DNA of 7,779 nucleotides from Kiloniellales bacterium (GTDB taxonomy: Bacteria; Pseudomonadota; Alphaproteobacteria; Kiloniellales; JAKSDN01): contig JAKSDN010000875.1 of assembly GCA_022360075.1 (NCBI GenBank), positions 1-7,779 on the forward strand, written 5' to 3'. Shown here piece by piece: positions 1-7,779 of the stretch (the first letter of the stretch is position 1; every line of letters begins with the position of its first letter). Made by a program: the position numbers and the translations under genes. The notes under the pieces were generated by a model. The model was not told the origin of the DNA. It did no database searches and saw nothing but the letters and a program-made list of their open reading frames with translations.

Positions 1-507
1 CTCCTCGCTCAGGCCCGGCTGTACCTCCTGGGCGCGCGCGGCACAGGAGTCGAACAGCGGGCGCCAGCCGGCGAGCGACAGCGCGTTGGGCCGGGTCATG
101 GCGAAGCTGGCGCCGGCGATGTGCATGCGGGCCAGCGCCTGACCCAGGGCGCGGCAGTGCTCCGGCAGGATGCGCTTGGGCCAAAGCCCCTCCAGGAACG
201 AGATGATCGCCGCCGGCCGGCCGCAGAGCTCGTGCAGGGCCGCGCCGTCGCGTGCGCGAATCGGAGTCGGGCAGTCGATGCCCTCGCGCGCCAGATGCTC
301 CATCAGGCCGAGGAAGAAAGGCAAGTCCTCGGCGGCGACGCGCTTCTCGTAGAGCGTCAGAATGAAGCTGTCCGCGCTGGTCCGGAGCAGATAGTTCGAA
401 TTCTCGACGCCCTCGGCGATGCCCTTGAAGGACAGCACCTGGCCCAGGTCATAGAGGTCGAGAAAGGCCTGAAGCTCCTCGTCCGAGACTTCGGTGTAGA
501 CGGCCAT
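1..507 (-). CDS. thrB: Homoserine kinase ThrB (N-terminal 169 residues; C-terminus beyond window)
   Basis: ThrB phosphorylates the hydroxyl of L-homoserine with ATP, the step before threonine synthase, in the cytoplasm. This is the APH/choline-kinase-fold type found in many Proteobacteria, not the GHMP-kinase type of E. coli. Visible are the N-terminal lobe with GIAEGVENSNYLL (about residues 29-41), the strand FILTLYEKR (48-56) carrying the likely ATP-contacting Lys55, and a hinge-region stretch ending in PNALSLAGWRPLF. About half of a protein that is usually near 320 residues is visible; the catalytic loop and the metal-binding Asp lie off the window, so they cannot be checked. The ATG at 507 starts directly with the family-typical MAVYTEVSDEEL. 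It lies 60 bases after the ispH stop on the same strand, and ispH-thrB (often followed by rnhA) is a common alphaproteobacterial order, so co-transcription is likely. No strong Shine-Dalgarno is seen. Confidence 0.95.
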   Translation of the reverse strand, partial: MAVYTEVSDEELQAFLDLYDLGQVLSFKGIAEGVENSNYLLRTSADSFILTLYEKRVAAEDLPFFLGLMEHLAREGIDCPTPIRARDGAALHELCGRPAAIISFLEGLWPKRILPEHCRALGQALARMHIAGASFAMTRPNALSLAGWRPLFDSCAARAQEVQPGLSEE

Positions 508-567
508 GGGCGCGGCTCGGCAAGGCGAGAGAGGGAGGGCCCGCAGCGCCGGCTGAGGGCGGAAGAA

Positions 568-1521
568 TCAGGCGGCCGAGGCGGTGAGCTGGCGCGGCAG
601 CTTGAAGACGACGTCCTCGGACGTGACGGTGACCTCCTCGATGGTGACCTCGAAGCGCTCGCGGCAGGCCGCGATGACCTCCTCGACCAGCACCTCCGGC
701 GCGGAGGCGCCGGCCGTGATCCCCAAGACCTGGAGCGCGCCCAGTCGGTCCCAATCGATATCGGCGGCGCGCTGGACCAGCATGGCGCGGTCGCAGCCGA
801 GCTTGCTTGCGACCTCGACCAGGCGAGCAGAGTTCGAGGAATTCGGCGCACCGACCACGAGCAAGGCATCGCAACGCTCGGCAATCGCCTTGACCGCGAG
901 CTGGCGGTTGGTGGTGGCGTAGCAGATGTCTTCCTTCTTCGGCCCGCTGATCTTCGGGAAGCGGCGTTGCAGGACCTCGATGATGCCGACCGTATCGTCG
1001 ACCGAGAGCGTGGTCTGGGTGATGTAGGCGAGGCGCTCGGGGTCTTTGACCGCCAGGATCTCGGCCTGGGCCGTGTCCTCGACCAGGAGGATCGAGCCCT
1101 CTGGGAGCTGGCCCATCGTGCCGATCACCTCCGGATGGCCGGCGTGGCCGATCAGAACGATCTGCAAGCCGTCGCGGTGATGGCGCTCGGCCTCGCGATG
1201 GACCTTGCTGACCAGGGGGCAGGTGGCGTCGACATAGAGCAGCTTGCGGCGCTTGGCCTCGGCCGGGACGTTTTTCGGCACGCCGTGCGCCGAGAAGATC
1301 ACCGGCACGCCGTCGGGCACTTCGTTGAGTTCCTCGACGAAGACCGCGCCCTGGTCCTGCAGGGCCTCGACCACATAGCGGTTATGGACGATCTCATGCC
1401 GTACGTAGACCGGCGGTCCGTACTTCTCGATCGCCCGCTCGACGATCTCGATGGCGCGCTCCACGCCGGCACAGAAACCGCGGGGGTTGGCCAGCAGAAT
1501 GCTCAGGTTCGGCTTCGTCAT
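568..1521 (-). CDS. ispH: 4-hydroxy-3-methylbut-2-enyl diphosphate reductase IspH (LytB)
   Basis: IspH is the last enzyme of the MEP (non-mevalonate) pathway. It reduces HMBPP to IPP and DMAPP with a [4Fe-4S] cluster, in the cytoplasm. The 317-residue product is normal length. All three cluster cysteines are present: Cys17 in NPRGFCAGV, Cys101 in DATCPLV and Cys200 in ICYATTNRQ. Substrate-binding residues are also present: His46 (EIVHNRYV), His79 (SAHGVP), His129 and Glu131 ([10 protein letters not shown]), Thr171, the Ser228-Ser229-Asn230 triad (GAPNSSNS) and Ser273 (TAGASAPE). The ATG at 1521 is chosen because homology begins at [15 protein letters not shown]; the frame stays open to 1638, but those 39 extra residues look unlike protein. 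AGAGGAAA lies about 11 bases upstream of this ATG, a somewhat long spacing. It is probably the first gene of an ispH-thrB unit. Confidence 0.98.
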   Translation of the reverse strand: MTKPNLSILLANPRGFCAGVERAIEIVERAIEKYGPPVYVRHEIVHNRYVVEALQDQGAVFVEELNEVPDGVPVIFSAHGVPKNVPAEAKRRKLLYVDATCPLVSKVHREAERHHRDGLQIVLIGHAGHPEVIGTMGQLPEGSILLVEDTAQAEILAVKDPERLAYITQTTLSVDDTVGIIEVLQRRFPKISGPKKEDICYATTNRQLAVKAIAERCDALLVVGAPNSSNSARLVEVASKLGCDRAMLVQRAADIDWDRLGALQVLGITAGASAPEVLVEEVIAACRERFEVTIEEVTVTSEDVVFKLPRQLTASAA

Positions 1522-1844
1522 GGGATCGGCGATTTCCTCTTCCAGGGCTCGCTCGGGGGCCCGGCTGAGCCGGACCGCGCCCGGGCCCAAGCCTTGTGCT
1601 CCGCGATGGCCTTGCCTAGAGTGCTCCTCCCCACCCAAAACCGGCGGGGATCAACGATTTCAGCGTCCGGAACGTAGTATAGCGCAGCGGTGGAGAAAAG
1701 GGGTATGGGCCGGAGGCTGTGGCGCGCGCTCGGGCGATCTTCCGCCGTCGGGGATCGGACCCAGGCTTCTTCCGGCGCGGGCCGGAGGCCCGATCGATCG
1801 CCGCCTCCGTCATCGGGCCGGGCTGCTTCCCTTTCGTGACTGCC
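1522..1844. other. Divergent intergenic region between ispH and the lipoprotein gene
   Basis: These 323 bases hold no convincing gene; long open frames here are GC-driven. The ispH side contains a small hairpin, CCGGC-TGA-GCCGG (1561-1573), that would lie in the ispH leader. The lipoprotein side contains GGGCC-GGA-GGCCC (1779-1791), and GGCCCGAT (1787-1794) is also fully complementary to ATCGGGCC (1812-1819), so two hairpins compete. No clear plus-strand promoter was found; a weak TAGTAT (1675-1680) overlaps the ispH -10 candidate. Confidence 0.5.
1676..1681 (-). promoter_or_regulatory. Possible ispH -10 box (TATACT)
   Basis: Read on the minus strand, TATACT matches the sigma-70 -10 consensus TATAAT at five of six positions, about 155 bases upstream of the ispH start. 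No recognisable -35 box stands 16-18 bases further upstream, so this rests on the -10 match and the location only. Confidence 0.3.
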
Positions 1845-2396
1845 GTGACGCTTCCCTTCGCGAGACAGCGCCAGGCTCCGCTCTCGGGCATGATCGGCCT
1901 CGCCTTGTTGGTCTTGCTCTCCGCATGCGGCTTGACCGAAGAGTCGCGGCAGCTCACCTGTCCGGCCTTGGTCGTGGTGCCGGAAGCCTCGCGCCTGGTC
2001 AAGTTCGCCGGCTCGGGCCGGGATCTCACCGACGTCGGCTACGAGATCCAGATCGTCGAGCCCACGATGACCTGCTCGTTCGATGAAGAGGAGAGCGCGA
2101 TCCGCGGGGACTTGACGCTGCGCTTCATTGCCACGCAGGGACCGGCCAATGAGACGAGCCAGGCCGAGTTCGCCTACTTCATCGCCATCGCCGGCGCGGG
2201 CGGGCGGCGCGTCCTGACCCGCGAGGAGTTCGCGCTGTCCGTCCCCTTCGCAGGTGCCCAGAGCCGTGTCGGCGTGACCGACGGCCTCGAGCCCCGCATC
2301 CCCTTGAACCCGGACCAGGACGGCTCGGAGTACCAGCTCTACATCGGCCTCGCCCTGAGCGAGGAAGAGCTGGAATACAATCGGGAGAATCTGTAA
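1845..2396 (+). CDS. Small predicted lipoprotein of unknown function
   Basis: The chosen GTG start gives 183 residues. A short arginine-containing n-region (MTLPFARQRQ) is followed by a hydrophobic stretch (about residues 16-27) and the lipobox LLSAC, so Cys28 should be lipidated after signal peptidase II cleavage, giving a periplasm-facing lipoprotein. The mature part is acidic, with three further landmarks: CPALVVVPEASRL (about 39-51), GRDLTDVGYEIQI (56-68) and C-terminal ALSEEELEYNRENL. From memory these resemble a family of unnamed alphaproteobacterial lipoproteins; no function can be assigned. The mature region has two further cysteines (CPAL and MTCSF) that could form a disulfide. The start is uncertain: GTG at 1836 or 1845 both give a good signal peptide, ATG at 1890 would leave almost no n-region, and the frame is open back to a GTG at 1719 with implausible arginine-rich sequence. 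No clear ribosome-binding site decides. Confidence 0.8.
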   Translation: MTLPFARQRQAPLSGMIGLALLVLLSACGLTEESRQLTCPALVVVPEASRLVKFAGSGRDLTDVGYEIQIVEPTMTCSFDEEESAIRGDLTLRFIATQGPANETSQAEFAYFIAIAGAGGRRVLTREEFALSVPFAGAQSRVGVTDGLEPRIPLNPDQDGSEYQLYIGLALSEEELEYNRENL

Positions 2397-2432
2397 GCCG
2401 CCGCGCTCGGCTGGTCGGAGCGTCCATAGGTC

Positions 2433-2456
2433 TGGCGTCGCGAGCGCCACGTTTCC
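2433..2456 (+). terminator. Weak terminator-like hairpin after the lipoprotein gene
   Basis: TGGCG (2433-2437) pairs with CGCCA (2445-2449) around a seven-base loop, followed by the modestly T-rich CGTTTCCTT. It lies 36 bases after the lipoprotein stop. The short stem and poor T-tract make intrinsic termination only a possibility. Confidence 0.25.
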
Positions 2457-2460
2457 TTAG

Positions 2461-2605
2461 TCCGCTTTGCGGACGCCCCCCACCCCGACCCTCCCCCTCA
2501 AGGGGGGAGGGAGTTTACGCGTTGATTGCACTGGCCTTTTTCACCTCCCCCCTTGAGGGGGAGGTCGGCGCGAAGCGCCGGGAGGGGGGCTGGCGCGGAG
2601 CGCCG
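2461..2605. repeat. Inverted pair of GC-rich palindromic units (REP/REPIN-like element)
   Basis: Two related units face each other. Unit A (2461-2512) has an outer hairpin TCCGC-TTT-GCGGA (2461-2473), a C-rich linker, and an inner hairpin CCCTCCCCC/GGGGGAGGG (2489-2497/2503-2511). Unit B (2541-2605) is the same design on the opposite strand: inner hairpin ACCTCCCCC/GGGGGAGGT (2543-2551/2557-2565), then G-rich linker, then outer hairpin GGCGC-GGA-GCGCC (2592-2604). Unit B also carries an extra hairpin, CGGCGC-GAA-GCGCCG (2566-2580), that A lacks. A spacer of about 28 bases separates them. Such C-rich/G-rich intergenic palindromes are common as dispersed repeats in Proteobacteria. The position, after one gene and before the gcv promoter, fits a mobile or formerly mobile REP pair, but copy number cannot be seen from one window. 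Confidence 0.7.
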
Positions 2606-2666
2606 AAAAAGGTGCCTCTCGTGCACTAAGCTTGCCCCCCATCACGCCGGTTTGACGCCGCTGCTG

Positions 2667-2694
2667 TTGACATTCCCTTCGCGGGCTCTAGCCT
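2667..2694 (+). promoter_or_regulatory. Predicted sigma-70 promoter of the gcvTHP operon
   Basis: A perfect -35 TTGACA (2667-2672) is followed, after 16 bases, by TAGCCT (2689-2694), which keeps the first two and the last base of TATAAT. Transcription would start near 2701, just before the first glycine aptamer, giving a leader of about 288 bases. Placement immediately upstream of the riboswitch supports the call. Confidence 0.6.
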
Positions 2695-2715
2695 CTGGCC
2701 TGTTACAGCCGACGA

Positions 2716-2805
2716 TCCCCCGCAGGAGAGATCGGGCCGCCGCCGCGGCCCGGCGCCGAAGGAGCAACCGCCCCGGAAACTCTCAGGCAAAAGGACCGCG
2801 GGGGA
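2716..2805 (+). promoter_or_regulatory. Glycine riboswitch, first aptamer
   Basis: A perfect 8-bp P1 (TCCCCCGC 2716-2723 with GCGGGGGA 2798-2805) encloses the glycine-aptamer fold. GAGAG (2726-2730) pairs with CTCTC (2780-2784) as P2. GGGCCGC/GCGGCCC (2734-2740/2745-2751) closes a side stem over a CGCC loop. The conserved segments GCGCCGAAGGAGCAA (2754-2768 region) and CTCTCAGGCAAAAGGACC (2780-2797) are present. It binds glycine in the nascent gcv mRNA. Its location directly before gcvT, with a second aptamer following, is the classical arrangement. GCC (2708-2710) could pair with GGC (2808-2810) of the linker as the P0/kink-turn helix known in this class; that is inference. Confidence 0.95.
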
Positions 2806-2811
2806 GAGGCG

Positions 2812-2929
2812 CCTCTGGAAAGCGGACGTAACCCAGCCTTGTTCGGCGTGGGTCCGCGTCTCACCGAAGGGGTAAGCCGGGCGGATCAACGGTTCCGCGC
2901 GGTGATTCTCTCAGGTTCCACGACAGAGG
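2812..2929 (+). promoter_or_regulatory. Glycine riboswitch, second aptamer
   Basis: P1 is CCTCTG (2812-2817) with CAGAGG (2924-2929), six bases after the end of aptamer 1. A long side stem is closed by GCGGAC (2822-2827) and GTCCGC (2852-2857). The conserved core CACCGAAGGGGTAAG (from 2862) and CTCTCAGG (2908-2915) are present, and GCGGA/TCCGC (2881-2885/2894-2898) forms a further stem. The 5' P2 strand reads GGAAAG where GGAGAG is usual, so P2 has one likely mismatch against CTCTC. Tandem glycine aptamers generally switch the glycine cleavage operon on when glycine is plentiful. The control step seems translational here, because no terminator T-tract follows. Confidence 0.93.
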
Positions 2930-2931
2930 GG

Positions 2932-2981
2932 GACAGGCCTGCCCGAGACAGGCCTGTCGACCAACGCTTGTGGGAGGCCTG
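2932..2981 (+). promoter_or_regulatory. Predicted riboswitch expression platform: 10-bp hairpin with alternative pairing to the gcvT ribosome-binding site
   Basis: GACAGGCCTG (2932-2941) and CAGGCCTGTC (2949-2958) form a perfect 10-bp stem over a seven-base loop, starting three bases after aptamer 2. A third copy of the AGGCCT core lies at 2975-2980 and includes the AGG of the gcvT Shine-Dalgarno GGGAGG (2972-2977). The second hairpin arm can instead pair with it (CAGGCCT 2949-2955 with AGGCCTG 2975-2981). The two structures exclude each other, one leaving the ribosome-binding site free and the other hiding it. No run of T follows, so a Rho-independent terminator is unlikely. Confidence 0.55.
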
Positions 2982-2988
2982 GGGTCCG

Positions 2989-4110
2989 GTGGGCGAGACC
3001 GAACAGCTCGAAACAACGCCGCTGCACGATCTGCACCTGGAGCTGGGGGGCAAGATGGTGCCCTTCGCCGGCTATGCCATGCCGGTGCAGTATCCGAGCG
3101 GCATCCTCAAGGAGCATCAGCACACGCGCAGCCGCGCGGGCCTCTTCGACGTCTCGCACATGGGCCAGGTCCGCCTGTCGGGCGAGGGGGCGGCGGCAGC
3201 GCTCGAGTCGCTGGTGCCGGTCGACATCGTCGATCTCGGGCCCGGACGCCAGCGCTACGCGCTCTTCACCAACGAGGCCGGCGGGATTCTCGATGACCTC
3301 ATGGTCAGCAATGCCGGCGATCATCTCTTCGTGGTGGTCAACGCGGCCTGCAAGGCGCAGGACATCACCCATATGCGCCAGCATCTCGAAGGCCGCTGCA
3401 CGATCGAGGAACTGACCGACCGGGCCCTGCTCGCGCTGCAGGGACCGGAGGCCGGGGCCGTGCTGGCCCGCCAGGCGCCGGCTGCGGCCGATCTCACCTT
3501 CATGACCGCCGCCGCCATGGAGATCGAGGGCGCCGACTGCTTCGTCACCCGCTCGGGCTACACCGGCGAGGATGGATTCGAGATCTCGGTACCGGCGGCG
3601 CGGGCCGACGCGCTGGCCCGGCGCCTCTTGGCCGATGACGCCGTGGCGCCGATCGGGCTCGGCGCGCGCGACTCGCTGCGCCTGGAGGCCGGGCTCTGCC
3701 TCTACGGCCACGATATCGATACCGAAACCACGCCGGTGGAGGCGGCGCTGACCTGGGCGCTCTCCAAGGTCCGCCGGGCCGAGGGCGCGCGGGCCGGCGG
3801 CTTTCCCGGAGCCGAGACGATCCTGCGTCAACTGGCCGAAGGCGCCTCGCGGCGCCGCGTCGGCCTGCGGCCCGAAGGCCGCGCGCCGGTGCGCGAAGGC
3901 TGCGCGCTGCTCGACGGCGAGGGCCGGCGGGTCGGCGCGGTCACCAGCGGCGGCTTCGGGCCGACCGTCGGTGGGCCGGTCGCCATGGGCTATGTGGAGA
4001 AGCCACTGTCGGCGGCCGGAACCGAGCTTCAGGCAGAGGTGCGCGGTAAGACCCTGCCGGTCAAGGTTGCCAAGCTGCCGTTCGTCGAGCAGCGCTACTA
4101 TCGAGGATAG
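2989..4110 (+). CDS. gcvT: Glycine cleavage system T protein (aminomethyltransferase)
   Basis: GcvT takes the aminomethyl group from the lipoyl arm of GcvH, releases ammonia and forms 5,10-methylene-tetrahydrofolate. The 373-residue product is of normal length. Landmarks: [18 protein letters not shown] near the N-terminus (12-29), [10 protein letters not shown] (51-60), GGILDDLMV with the catalytic Asp (102/103), [11 protein letters not shown] with folate-binding Glu194, [14 protein letters not shown] (227-240), and the C-terminal barrel motif [19 protein letters not shown]. The start is GTG 2989, because homology begins at [15 protein letters not shown] and GGGAGG lies 11 bases upstream. The frame is open back to a TTG at 2839, but that lies inside aptamer 2 and gives non-homologous sequence; TTG 2968 lacks a ribosome-binding site. 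It is the first gene of gcvTHP, 25 bases before gcvH, and is controlled by the upstream riboswitch. Confidence 0.97.
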   Translation: MGETEQLETTPLHDLHLELGGKMVPFAGYAMPVQYPSGILKEHQHTRSRAGLFDVSHMGQVRLSGEGAAAALESLVPVDIVDLGPGRQRYALFTNEAGGILDDLMVSNAGDHLFVVVNAACKAQDITHMRQHLEGRCTIEELTDRALLALQGPEAGAVLARQAPAAADLTFMTAAAMEIEGADCFVTRSGYTGEDGFEISVPAARADALARRLLADDAVAPIGLGARDSLRLEAGLCLYGHDIDTETTPVEAALTWALSKVRRAEGARAGGFPGAETILRQLAEGASRRRVGLRPEGRAPVREGCALLDGEGRRVGAVTSGGFGPTVGGPVAMGYVEKPLSAAGTELQAEVRGKTLPVKVAKLPFVEQRYYRG

Positions 4111-4135
4111 CGAGACAGCGAGGGGAAACGGACAG

Positions 4136-4513
4136 ATGAGCGATTTGCGTTTTACCGAAGATCACGAGTGGCTGCGGGTCGAGGGCGACATCGCCACCGT
4201 GGGGATCACCGACTACGCCCAGGAACAGCTCGGCGACCTGGTCTTCGTCGAAGTGCCCGACGTGGGCAAGGAACTCGGCAAAGGCGACGACGCGGCCGTG
4301 ATCGAATCGGTCAAGGCGGCGAGCGAGATCTACGCGCCGGTGGCCGGCGAGGTGACCGAAGTGAACGAAGCCCTGGCCGACAATCCTTCGCTGGTGAACG
4401 AGGATCCGGAGGGCGAGGGCTGGTTCTACAAGATGCGCATCAAGGACCCGTCCGAACTCGAGACGCTGATGGACAAGGCGGCTTACGACGCCCACGTCGA
4501 AAGCCAGGGCTGA
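4136..4513 (+). CDS. gcvH: Glycine cleavage system H protein (lipoyl carrier)
   Basis: GcvH is the small lipoyl-bearing shuttle that moves the aminomethyl intermediate from GcvP to GcvT, after which its dihydrolipoyl arm is re-oxidised by dihydrolipoamide dehydrogenase. The 125-residue length is typical. The order of conserved blocks is complete: [20 protein letters not shown] (6-25), [16 protein letters not shown] (29-44), the lipoylation motif [17 protein letters not shown] with Lys60 as the modified residue, [18 protein letters not shown], and a C-terminal ESQG. The ATG at 4136 has a good Shine-Dalgarno, AGGGGA (4121-4126), nine bases upstream. It lies 25 bases after gcvT and 34 bases before gcvP, consistent with one transcript. 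Nothing is missing or odd. Confidence 0.99.
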   Translation: MSDLRFTEDHEWLRVEGDIATVGITDYAQEQLGDLVFVEVPDVGKELGKGDDAAVIESVKAASEIYAPVAGEVTEVNEALADNPSLVNEDPEGEGWFYKMRIKDPSELETLMDKAAYDAHVESQG

Positions 4514-4547
4514 GCCGAACCCCTTTCACATTGGAACGAGCGGAGCC

Positions 4548-7446
<2,899 letters not shown>

Positions 7447-7460
<14 letters not shown>

Positions 7461-7475
7461 GGCGTCACGCCGCCT
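7447..7475 (+). terminator. Hairpin at the 3' end of gcvP
   Basis: AGGCGGC (7447-7453) pairs perfectly with GCCGCCT (7469-7475) around a 15-base loop that contains the gcvP stop codon. No T-tract follows, so this is not a standard intrinsic terminator; it could protect the mRNA end or be a chance product of high GC. Confidence 0.25.
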
Positions 7476-7478
7476 GCC

Positions 7479-7492
7479 TTGACCCAAATCAT
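7479..7492 (+). promoter_or_regulatory. FNR/FixK-like operator upstream of the CBS-domain gene
   Basis: TTGAC-CCAA-ATCAT matches the FNR/FixK/Anr consensus TTGAT-N4-ATCAA at eight of the ten defined positions, with the correct four-base spacing. Its centre, 7485.5, is exactly 41.5 bases before the start site predicted from the downstream -10 box, the standard class II activator position. This suggests low-oxygen activation of the downstream gene. Confidence 0.5.
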
Positions 7493-7514
7493 GGGCCGGC
7501 GGTCGTGCAGCGGG

Positions 7515-7520
7515 CCTAAT
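7515..7520 (+). promoter_or_regulatory. Candidate -10 box of the CBS-domain gene (CCTAAT)
   Basis: CCTAAT matches four of six positions of TATAAT and predicts transcription from about 7527, leaving a leader of 23 bases. No -35 box is seen, as expected for a promoter that relies on an activator bound at -41.5. Confidence 0.4.
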
Positions 7521-7549
7521 CCTTGCCCAACCACGAGACGGGCGAGGCC

Positions 7550-7779
7550 ATGAACGTCAAGATCAAGGACCTGATGGTCGAGCGGGTGATCACCGCGCGG
7601 CCGCACCACAGCGTCGAGCACCTGCGCGGGCTGATGGAGAACAACGGCCTGCATGCCGTGCCGATCCTCGGGCCGGAGGGCGAGGCGGTCGGCATCGTCA
7701 CTTCGAGCGATCTGATCGGCAGTCTGAAGGCGGGCACGCCGGCCAGCCGGATCATGTCGCGGCGGGTGTTCTGCGCGCC
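7550..7779 (+). CDS. CBS-domain protein (N-terminal 76 residues; continues beyond window)
   Basis: The frame runs from ATG 7550 off the right edge without a stop. MNVKIKDLMVERVITARPHH (1-20), followed by SVEHLRGLMENNGLHAVPIL (21-40) and GEAVGIVTSSDLIGSL (44-59), is a typical first CBS motif. A second begins at ASRIMSRRVF (about 64-73). CBS pairs bind adenine nucleotides or related ligands and regulate partner domains; stand-alone pairs of about 140-150 residues are common in Proteobacteria. Whether this is stand-alone or the start of a larger protein cannot be seen. GAGG (7544-7547) is two bases from the ATG, too close for an ideal Shine-Dalgarno. It lies 89 bases after gcvP, with its own promoter candidate, so it is probably not part of the gcv operon. 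Confidence 0.9.
   Translation, partial: MNVKIKDLMVERVITARPHHSVEHLRGLMENNGLHAVPILGPEGEAVGIVTSSDLIGSLKAGTPASRIMSRRVFCA

Noticed and set aside
1522..1638. 39-residue N-terminal extension of IspH
   Set aside because: The added residues have no IspH similarity. The family-typical N-terminus and an AGAGGAAA ribosome-binding site support the ATG at 1521.
121..1677. 518-codon open frame on the plus strand opposite thrB and ispH
   Set aside because: It is antisense to two unmistakable genes, has a biased Arg/Asp/Gly/Leu composition typical of a high-GC shadow frame, and shows no recognisable motif.
1745..1790. tRNA-like T-arm (GGGTCCGATCCCC read on the minus strand)
   Set aside because: The GTTCRANYC loop pattern is not met and no D-arm, anticodon arm or acceptor stem could be assembled around it.
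1719..1844. Upstream extension of the lipoprotein to GTG 1719
   Set aside because: It would place 69 residues, many of them arginine, before the lipobox, which does not fit a signal peptide.
1518..2450. 310-codon minus-strand frame antisense to the lipoprotein gene
   Set aside because: The plus strand encodes a protein with a signal peptide and lipobox; the minus frame has no domain features and looks like a GC-rich shadow.
2489..2565. The two CTCCCCCTCAAGG hairpins read as a CRISPR remnant or an intrinsic terminator
   Set aside because: There are only two copies, facing each other, with no regular spacers, and neither inner hairpin is followed by a T-tract.
2526..2889. Short open frames of about 90-100 codons on both strands between 2526 and 2889
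   Set aside because: They run through the palindromic repeat, the promoter and the riboswitch aptamers and have no plausible ribosome-binding site or protein-like composition.

Overview
The window comes from a high-GC bacterial chromosome that looks alphaproteobacterial. The protein sequences fit that class, ispH is followed by thrB in the order usual there, gcvTHP is led by a tandem glycine riboswitch, and the small lipoprotein resembles unnamed alphaproteobacterial lipoproteins. No plasmid, phage, transposase, tRNA, rRNA or CRISPR signal is seen. Genus cannot be fixed from these data.

Layout. (1) Bases 1-1521, minus strand: ispH, last enzyme of the MEP isoprenoid pathway, followed by thrB (homoserine kinase), which runs off the left edge. 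(2) Bases 1522-1844: a divergent gap with a possible ispH -10 box and some GC-rich hairpins. (3) Bases 1845-2396, plus strand: a small lipoprotein of unknown function. (4) Bases 2397-2988, gene-free but dense in signals: a weak terminator-like hairpin, a two-unit inverted GC-rich palindromic repeat (REP/REPIN-like), a TTGACA promoter, two glycine aptamers in tandem, and a 10-bp hairpin that shares its AGGCCT core with the gcvT ribosome-binding site. (5) Bases 2989-7460: gcvT, gcvH and a full-length single-chain gcvP. (6) Bases 7461-7779: an FNR/FixK-like site placed ideally upstream of a CBS-domain gene that is cut by the right edge.

The three gcv genes form one operon. GcvP decarboxylates glycine and loads the aminomethyl group on the GcvH lipoyl arm, and GcvT passes the one-carbon unit to tetrahydrofolate and releases ammonia. 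The riboswitch ties expression to glycine. The fourth subunit, dihydrolipoamide dehydrogenase, is not here; it is usually encoded elsewhere.

The protein-coding content is ordinary core metabolism and I see no new multi-gene system. The points worth a second look are regulatory: the AGGCCT switch between the riboswitch and the gcvT ribosome-binding site, the inverted repeat pair, the FNR-type promoter geometry, and the uncharacterised lipoprotein.
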